Positions 1 through 6,035 of a DNA stretch of 6,035 nucleotides are shown here, one piece after another. The notes under the pieces were generated by a model. The model was not told the origin of the DNA. It worked only from the letters and a program-made list of their open reading frames with translations, and made no database searches. The DNA is from an uncultured Verrucomicrobiales bacterium (GTDB lineage Bacteria > Verrucomicrobiota > Verrucomicrobiae > Limisphaerales > CANJSG01), in NCBI GenBank assembly GCA_946480965.1, contig CAMLMI010000303.1, positions 1 through 6,035 on the forward strand, written 5' to 3'. Numbering within the stretch: position 1 is the stretch's first letter; each line of letters begins with the position of its first letter. Position numbers and translations under genes: made by a program.

Positions 1-362
1 CGGGGGAGGTCGTCCCATTCGCAGGTGATGGCGCCGTCGTCCTCCTGCACGAGGACGAGTTTCTCGGCGGGGTTGCGGGAGGAGAGCGTGACGGAAAACG
101 TGGTGCGGAGCTTGGAGCCGTCGTTGGTCACGACGCAGGTCACGGGCACGTCCCAGCGTTCGCGGCCCTGCTTGATCCGGAGCGTGGCCACGGCGTCGTC
201 GATGGGAATGACGCGGGGCATTTCGGCGACGAGCTGGGCGGGATCGCGCAACGCGGCTTCGGAGAAGAACGACTTTGATCCTTCCGCACCCGAAGCATTC
301 CGGGACGCGGAAAGGGTCGCGGCCAGCAGCACGAGAGGAAGAACGCCGTTGAGTCGGAGCAT
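1..362 (-). CDS. Exported protein of unknown function, N-terminal 120 residues (cut by left edge)
   Basis: The product is probably exported. Residues 1-26 look like a cleavable signal peptide: a short basic start (MLRLNG), a hydrophobic core (VLPLVLLAATLSA) and a plausible signal peptidase I site after SGA at 24-26. The mature part begins with a polar stretch, followed by a helix-like segment (about 34-62) and then alternating strand-like stretches (62-117) containing two cysteines (C76, C114). I do not recognise the family with confidence. The strand-rich pattern loosely recalls LolA-like 'outer membrane lipoprotein-sorting' proteins, but this is only a resemblance. The ATG at 362 is chosen because it places the signal peptide exactly at the N-terminus. 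The gene starts 31 bp after the lon stop codon on the same strand, so it may be co-transcribed with lon. No Shine-Dalgarno sequence is visible. The C-terminal part lies outside the window. Confidence 0.75.
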   Translation of the reverse strand, partial: MLRLNGVLPLVLLAATLSASRNASGAEGSKSFFSEAALRDPAQLVAEMPRVIPIDDAVATLRIKQGRERWDVPVTCVVTNDGSKLRTTFSVTLSSRNPAEKLVLVQEDDGAITCEWDDLP

Positions 363-393
363 GGCGATTGGACCGGGGAAACGCGCGAACCGT

Positions 394-2799
<2,406 letters not shown>

Positions 2800-2836
2800 C
2801 GTGCGGTCGGGGTGGGAGAGCCCTTGTTGCCTAGAA

Positions 2837-2851
2837 CCCTTCTGGAAAGGG
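2837..2851 (-). other. Small inverted repeat between hsp20 and lon
   Basis: Read on the minus strand this is CCCTT-TCCAG-AAGGG, a 5-bp stem with a 5-base loop, followed by TTCTAGG rather than a true T-tract. It sits about 17 bases after the hsp20 stop codon and about 37 bases before the lon start. A weak RNA hairpin here could reduce read-through into lon or mark a processing site that sets different Hsp20 and Lon levels. The stem is too short and the following bases too mixed for a convincing intrinsic terminator, and it may be chance. Confidence 0.2.
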
Positions 2852-2868
2852 CCGGAGCCTTGGAAGAA

Positions 2869-3270
2869 TCACTCGCCGGCGACCGGGACGGAGGTGCGCT
2901 TGGCCTTCGTGGGAGCGGCCGGGATGTCGATGCGGAGAAAGCCGTTCTGGTAAACGGCCTTGGCGCAGGACGGATCGTAGCCCGTGGGGAGATCGACGGT
3001 GCATTCGAAAGGACCGTAGTTGATCTCCATGATCAGGAACCGGCATTTGCCGCCGCGGCAATGGTCGGGGCGTTGCCCACGGATGCGCAGGCGGCTGTCC
3101 TCGACGGTCAATTGCAGGTCCTCGCGCTTCATCCCCGCCAGCTCGACGTTCACGACGACGCCCTCGGGGGTCAGATAGACGTCGGTGTTGGGGACCCAGC
3201 CGGAGCCGGCCGTGGGGGTGATGGCCGCCTTGTGCTCGCGGAAACGGAACGTCGTGTTGACCACTGGCAT
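2869..3270 (-). CDS. Small heat-shock protein, Hsp20/alpha-crystallin family, cysteine-rich variant
   Basis: This is an ATP-independent cytoplasmic holdase that would bind unfolding proteins and keep them soluble. The product is 133 residues: a short N-terminal arm (1-27), an alpha-crystallin domain (about 28-119) and a short tail. Family hallmarks are VYLTPEGVVVNVELAGMKRE (31-50), the LRIRGQR strand (61-67), YGPFECTVDLP (85-95) and AKAVYQNGFLRIDIP (103-117), where NGFL stands in for the usual NGVL. The tail has VPV (128-130), matching the I/V-x-I/V motif that docks neighbouring subunits. It has four cysteines (C71, C76, C90, C102), unusual for a bacterial Hsp20. C90 occupies the place of the arginine commonly seen in the 'FER' motif. 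The ATG at 3270 is preferred over an in-frame ATG at 3504 because the extra 78 residues would overlap almost all of the upstream small gene and look non-coding. It lies 29 bp after that gene and 69 bp before lon. Confidence 0.93.
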   Translation of the reverse strand: MPVVNTTFRFREHKAAITPTAGSGWVPNTDVYLTPEGVVVNVELAGMKREDLQLTVEDSRLRIRGQRPDHCRGGKCRFLIMEINYGPFECTVDLPTGYDPSCAKAVYQNGFLRIDIPAAPTKAKRTSVPVAGE

Positions 3271-3299
3271 AAAACTTGGATGGGGAAGGAGAGACTGAA

Positions 3300-3509
3300 T
3301 CAACCGCCTTTGACAAGCATTCTGGGCCGCTCGCCCCGGCGTCCGCTCAGGAGGATGGCCTGGCCCGGACGGATGGAGGCGTTGCCCGAACAGCCACAAT
3401 GGCCGCTTTTCTGGAAGGGAAGTTGCCGACGTCGCAGCAGGTGGGAGCGCAGAAACAGCCCGAGGGTGATCCCAACAACGGCCAACGACACTGCCTGCTG
3501 CCAATCCAT
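3300..3509 (-). CDS. Small single-pass membrane protein with HCGC motif
   Basis: I do not recognise a named family. The 69-residue product opens with MDWQQ, then one hydrophobic segment (about 6-20, AVSLAVVGITLGLFL), then a strongly basic stretch (RSHLLRRR, 21-28). By the positive-inside rule this gives an N-out, C-in topology. The cytoplasmic tail carries H37-C38-G39-C40, followed by a polar basic region ending MLVKGG. The layout (short anchor, basic turn, CxC-type cluster) recalls the small 'FeoB-associated Cys-rich' membrane proteins, but no feoB is present in this window. Codons are mostly G/C-ending like the neighbours, supporting real coding. The ATG at 3509 is chosen over one at 3548 because it puts the membrane segment near the N-terminus and leaves the candidate promoter outside the gene. 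It lies 64 bp after the AraC gene and 29 bp before hsp20, so probably heads the hsp20-lon transcript. Confidence 0.68.
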   Translation of the reverse strand: MDWQQAVSLAVVGITLGLFLRSHLLRRRQLPFQKSGHCGCSGNASIRPGQAILLSGRRGERPRMLVKGG

Positions 3510-3517
3510 TGCCTGAA

Positions 3518-3545
3518 AAGATACCGGGTGCCCGGGAGCTGGCAA
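3518..3545 (-). promoter_or_regulatory. Candidate sigma-70-like promoter for the membrane protein-hsp20-lon unit
   Basis: On the minus strand TTGCCA (3545..3540, five of six matches to TTGACA) is followed after 16 bases by TATCTT (3523..3518, four of six matches to TATAAT). Only 8 bases separate the -10 from the ATG at 3509, so a transcript from here would have almost no leader. The spacer contains a 12-base inverted repeat, CCGGG-CA-CCCGG (3535..3524), that could bind a regulator. No CIRCE (HrcA) repeat is seen. This was identified by eye only, and a heat-shock sigma factor with a different consensus cannot be excluded. Confidence 0.35.
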
Positions 3546-3573
3546 CAAGTTGTTTCCCCGCCCGGCAAGGGCC

Positions 3574-4530
3574 TCAAACCTCCGCCTTCGCGTTGCGCCG
3601 GTTGCGGTAGTCGGACGGGGACCAGCCGACCCAGCGCTTGAAGGTGGTGGAGAAGACGAACGGGTTCTCGTAGCCCACGTCGCGGGCGATGGTGTCCACC
3701 TTGTCGTCGGTGGTGGAGAGCAGTTCGGCCGCGCGTTTCATCCGGAGGTAGATCACCTGGTTGTGCGGGCTGCGCCCCAACTCGCGCTGGCAGATGCGCC
3801 GGAGCTGTTCCCGGCTGTGGTGGGACTCCTTGGCCAGCCGTTCCAGCGACCAGTCGTCCGCCGGATGGGCCGCGACCTTTTCCCAGAGCCGCCAGAGGGA
3901 TTCGTCGGCGCGGTGCGGTCGGGCGAAGGTCATGACCACGGCGTGGATCAGGTTCACCCAGTCGCCAAGGACGGCCGGAGGCATCTCGGCCTGGCAGGAG
4001 GCGCGAAGGCCTTCCACGGCGTGGAACAATGGTCCGGAGCGGAACTCCTTCACCACCGGAGAACTGGCCGAAGCGAGCGGGATCTGTCCGGCGGGCTGGA
4101 GGTAGCAGACCCAGATGTATTCCCACGGGGCCGGTCCCACCGCATGGTAGGCTTCCAGGGTGTGCGGCGGCAGCAGCATTCCCATGCCCGGCCGACACGC
4201 CGCCCATTTGCCGTCCACCAGCACCCGGCCCTCGCCGTTCAGGCAGGCGAGAAAAAAGCTGCTGGTCTGGTGCGTGCGCAGCACCCCGTGGGGAGCCACG
4301 GCGGTGGCGTGCCCCACGTGGATGATCTGGTGCAAGGCCAGGGACGGACAAACCTCGAACCCCTTCAACCAAGGCCTCGGATCGTCCGTGCCCGCCACGA
4401 CGCCCCGGGTCCGGAAATCGGGCCCGGCGATGGTGATGTCGTGGAGTTCGGGGAGGGAAAGGTCGAAGGGACAATCGCTCTCATCGGGCGATTTGTTGCG
4501 GCCGGAAACGACACCGCGACCGTTTTTCAT
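3574..4530 (-). CDS. AraC-family transcriptional regulator with cupin sensor domain
   Basis: This is a cytoplasmic DNA-binding regulator of 318 residues, the usual AraC-family length. The N-terminal half (about 25-170) looks like the small beta-barrel (cupin) ligand-binding domain: strand-rich, with H73 and H75 in HVGHATAVAPHG, then GRVLVDGKWAACRPGMGMLL and PPHTLEAYH typical of a sugar- or small-molecule-sensing AraC arm. The C-terminal domain has two helix-turn-helix units: the first at about 225-251 (SLERLAKESHHSREQLRRIC) and the second at about 277-309 (KVDTIARDVGYENPFVFSTT followed by FKRWVGWSPSDYR). The second matches the AraC signature GYxxxxxFxxxFKRxxGxSPxxYR. The ATG at 4530 is chosen because upstream in-frame residues are Arg/Ser-rich and lie antisense-like within the methyltransferase gene. 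It follows the methyltransferase by 64 bp and precedes the small membrane protein by 64 bp. The ligand and targets cannot be read from the sequence. Confidence 0.95.
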   Translation of the reverse strand: MKNGRGVVSGRNKSPDESDCPFDLSLPELHDITIAGPDFRTRGVVAGTDDPRPWLKGFEVCPSLALHQIIHVGHATAVAPHGVLRTHQTSSFFLACLNGEGRVLVDGKWAACRPGMGMLLPPHTLEAYHAVGPAPWEYIWVCYLQPAGQIPLASASSPVVKEFRSGPLFHAVEGLRASCQAEMPPAVLGDWVNLIHAVVMTFARPHRADESLWRLWEKVAAHPADDWSLERLAKESHHSREQLRRICQRELGRSPHNQVIYLRMKRAAELLSTTDDKVDTIARDVGYENPFVFSTTFKRWVGWSPSDYRNRRNAKAEV

Positions 4531-4594
4531 GCGCGAAAGTCTGGACCACGCCCGTTGCGGAACGGAATCCAAAATGTGGCCCGAACCACCCGCC

Positions 4595-5416
4595 TCAAAG
4601 GGGATCTTTCCGTCGTTGCCGCGCCGCTTCGTAGAGGAACATCGCCGCGCACCCCGCCACGTTGAGCGAATCCATCGGAGCCGCCAGCGGGATCGCGACC
4701 GCCGTGGAACACGCCGCCAGCACTTCCGGACGGATGCCGTGCCCTTCATGTCCCAGCACGATGCAGCAGCCGCCGCGCAGGTCGCAGTCGAACAGGCTCG
4801 GGCCACTCGCCGCCGGATGGGCCGCAACGCTGCGGATGCCCGCCGTCGCCAAATCCCGCAACGTCCCCACCAAGTCGGCCGTCGTGGCCACGGGCAACTC
4901 GAAGACCGCCCCCATCGATCCCCGCACCGACCGCCGCAAGAACGGCGACGCGCACCCTTCCCCCTGGATCAAGGCCGTCACCCCCATCGCCCGCGCCGTC
5001 CGGATGATCGTGCCGAGGTTGTCCGAGTTCGTCAGCCCGTCCAGGGCCAGGAACAGCGGCGATCCGGCGGTCTGCGCCGAAATCTCCGCCAAGCTCCGCG
5101 GGGCCGGAACCCGCGCAACGACGAGCAGCCCCTGGAAGAAGGAGAAGCCCGTCAACGCTTCGATGGCTCCATGCTCCATCGGAAAGATTTCCACCGCCTC
5201 CGGCCGCGCCGCGAACATCGGGCCCATCCGCTCCAGCCATTCCGGGGTCAGCAGAGCCGACAAGATCCGCAGCGGCGATTCGATCAACCGGCGCACCGCC
5301 TTGTCGCCTTCCGCCACGAAAATGCCATCCCGCAGGTGTTCGCCCTGTGCCCGGAGCGTCCGGTAAGGCGCGAGCAACGGATCGTCGGGGGCGGGAGCGG
5401 CGTGGACACGGAGCAT
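4595..5416 (-). CDS. SpoU/TrmH-family RNA 2'-O-methyltransferase
   Basis: Members transfer a methyl group from S-adenosylmethionine to a ribose 2'-OH in tRNA or rRNA. At 273 residues it has the two-domain layout of the RlmB/TrmH group. The N-terminal substrate-binding domain (about 15-102) contains RTLRAQGEHLRDGIFVAEGD. The C-terminal knotted SPOUT domain (about 120-268) shows all three family motifs: motif 1 LDGLTNSDNLGTIIRTARA (125-143, with N133, G135 and R139), motif 2 IVLGHEGHGI (219-228, with E224), and motif 3 AIPLAAPMDSLNVAGCAAMF (241-260, with S250 and N252). Catalytic and cofactor residues are therefore intact. Which nucleotide it modifies cannot be told, so no symbol is given. The ATG at 5416 begins the first recognisable family sequence; the frame stays open upstream to about 5995 but there it lies antisense to the TPR gene and is low-complexity Gly-rich. 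The gene is divergent from the TPR gene. Confidence 0.93.
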   Translation of the reverse strand: MLRVHAAPAPDDPLLAPYRTLRAQGEHLRDGIFVAEGDKAVRRLIESPLRILSALLTPEWLERMGPMFAARPEAVEIFPMEHGAIEALTGFSFFQGLLVVARVPAPRSLAEISAQTAGSPLFLALDGLTNSDNLGTIIRTARAMGVTALIQGEGCASPFLRRSVRGSMGAVFELPVATTADLVGTLRDLATAGIRSVAAHPAASGPSLFDCDLRGGCCIVLGHEGHGIRPEVLAACSTAVAIPLAAPMDSLNVAGCAAMFLYEAARQRRKDPL

Positions 5417-5533
5417 CGGCCGTTGGGATACGCCTTGGCGGGCGCCTCGGGCAACTCCGCCCTGCGCCCCGATCCACGAAGCTTTCAATCTTGCGTTTTG
5501 GAACCCTGCCCGATTGATTGCCCGCTCGAAATT
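5417..5533. promoter_or_regulatory. Divergent intergenic region with presumed promoters for both flanking genes
   Basis: This 117-bp gap separates two genes transcribed outward, so it must contain or lie near both start signals. It has the most AT-rich stretch of its surroundings (about 5481-5500 and 5511-5534). I found no pair of -35/-10 boxes good enough to call: TTGCGT at 5491 has only a poor partner (TTGATT at 5514) for the plus-strand gene, and nothing clear serves the minus-strand gene. Neither start has a Shine-Dalgarno sequence. Confidence 0.4.
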
Positions 5534-6035
5534 ATGGACCAAGCACCGCAATCCGAGTCCAACAAGCTCTACGACCTCATCGACTGGGCGCACCGGAACC
5601 GCCAGAAGCTCATCCTCGGCGTCGGTGCCGTGGCGGGCATCGGCTTGGCCTTGGCCGTCACCGCGTGGCGCCGTTCGGAGAACGAGGCCGCCGCCAACCG
5701 CGCCCTGCTGGCCGTCCCCGGGGTCGTCGTCACCTCTTCCTCCGCCGCTCCGCCCACCTCCGAGGCGCTGCTGAAGGTCGCCTCCGAGCATTCCGGCACC
5801 ACCGCTGCGGCCCGCGCCGAGTTGCTGGGCGCGACCCGCCTCTTCGGCGAAGGCAAGTTCGCCGAGGCCCAGACCGCGTTCACCCGGCTCGCCGAACAGG
5901 CTTCCCTCCCCTCCATCCAGGCCGCCGCCGCCTACGGCCTCGGAGCCAGCCTCGACGCCCAGGGCAAACGCGCCGAAGCCGCCGCCAAGTATCAAGAGGT
6001 CATCAGCCAGTTCCCCGAGGAAACCGTCGCTCCCC
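5534..6035 (+). CDS. TPR protein with N-terminal membrane anchor, first 167 residues (cut by right edge)
   Basis: The product is an anchored tetratricopeptide-repeat protein, likely a scaffold for protein-protein contacts at the outer face of the inner membrane. A short polar N-terminus with RNRQK (21-25) precedes one membrane helix (about 26-45, LILGVGAVAGIGLALAVTAW), then RRSENE, a Ser/Ala/Pro linker (62-76), and two helical-hairpin TPR-like units at about 92-121 and 127-161. The second shows the typical spacing AAYGLGASLDAQGKRAEAAA and ends in QFP. The layout (cytosolic tail, single anchor, periplasmic TPRs) resembles YfgM, an ancillary SecYEG subunit, and the TPR_21-type proteins, but similarly shaped proteins occur widely, so the role is open. 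The ATG at 5534 is the first start that keeps the anchor at the N-terminus, and the frame is open to the window end. It is divergent from the methyltransferase. Confidence 0.85.
   Translation, partial: MDQAPQSESNKLYDLIDWAHRNRQKLILGVGAVAGIGLALAVTAWRRSENEAAANRALLAVPGVVVTSSSAAPPTSEALLKVASEHSGTTAAARAELLGATRLFGEGKFAEAQTAFTRLAEQASLPSIQAAAAYGLGASLDAQGKRAEAAAKYQEVISQFPEETVAP

Noticed and set aside
3310..3315. Perfect TTGACA on the plus strand
   Set aside because: No -10 box follows at 16-18 bases and no plus-strand gene lies downstream; it falls within the small membrane protein gene.
3271..3504. Longer Hsp20 start at 3504
   Set aside because: The additional 78 residues do not look like an Hsp20 arm and would overlap almost the whole small membrane protein gene.
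3510..3573. CIRCE (HrcA-binding) heat-shock repeat or intrinsic terminator after the AraC gene
   Set aside because: No TTAGCACTC-N9-GAGTGCTAA-like repeat is present; the only stems are 4-5 bp and no T-tract follows them.
3347..4474. A 375-codon minus-strand frame overlapping the AraC gene
   Set aside because: It is a frame shadow of the AraC gene, Pro/Arg/Gly-rich, while the overlapping frame carries clear AraC signatures.
5500..5520. Possible sigma-54 (GG...GC) promoter before the TPR gene
   Set aside because: The GG and GC dinucleotides are not at the required spacing and the rest of the consensus is missing.
5417..5995. N-terminal extension of the methyltransferase frame to about 5995
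   Set aside because: The added 193 residues are low-complexity Gly/Ala-rich and lie antisense to the TPR gene; family similarity begins near the ATG at 5416.

Overview
This is a high-GC bacterial chromosomal window packed with protein-coding genes. I see no mobile element, CRISPR array, tRNA or rRNA. The mix of genes resembles Verrucomicrobiota or a neighbouring phylum: a LonA protease directly downstream of a short Hsp20, a cupin-type AraC regulator, a SpoU/TrmH RNA methyltransferase, and a TPR protein with an N-terminal membrane anchor. That placement is an inference from overall impression, not from a marker gene. None of the seven start codons has a clear Shine-Dalgarno sequence, which also fits a lineage that makes little use of this signal.

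Layout: six of the seven genes lie on the minus strand and are read from right to left. They are a SpoU/TrmH methyltransferase (5416..4595), an AraC-family regulator (4530..3574), a 69-residue single-pass membrane protein with an HCGC motif (3509..3300), a small heat-shock protein (3270..2869), an 801-residue LonA protease (2799..394), and the start of an exported protein cut by the left edge (362..1). Gaps between them are only 29 to 69 bp, so transcripts could span several genes. A candidate promoter overlaps the gap before the small membrane protein and would make it the first gene of a membrane protein-hsp20-lon-exported protein unit. On the plus strand, a TPR protein with an N-terminal membrane anchor starts at 5534, runs off the right edge, and is divergent from the methyltransferase across a 117-bp intergenic region.

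The clearest functional theme is protein quality control. Hsp20 would hold unfolding proteins, and Lon, encoded 69 bp downstream, would degrade those that cannot be rescued. The less ordinary parts are the tiny HCGC membrane protein ahead of hsp20 and the Hsp20 itself, which has four cysteines, one of them where family members commonly have arginine. Together they suggest, without proving, a redox- or metal-responsive version of this module. I found no clearly new biological system; the rest looks like ordinary core genome.
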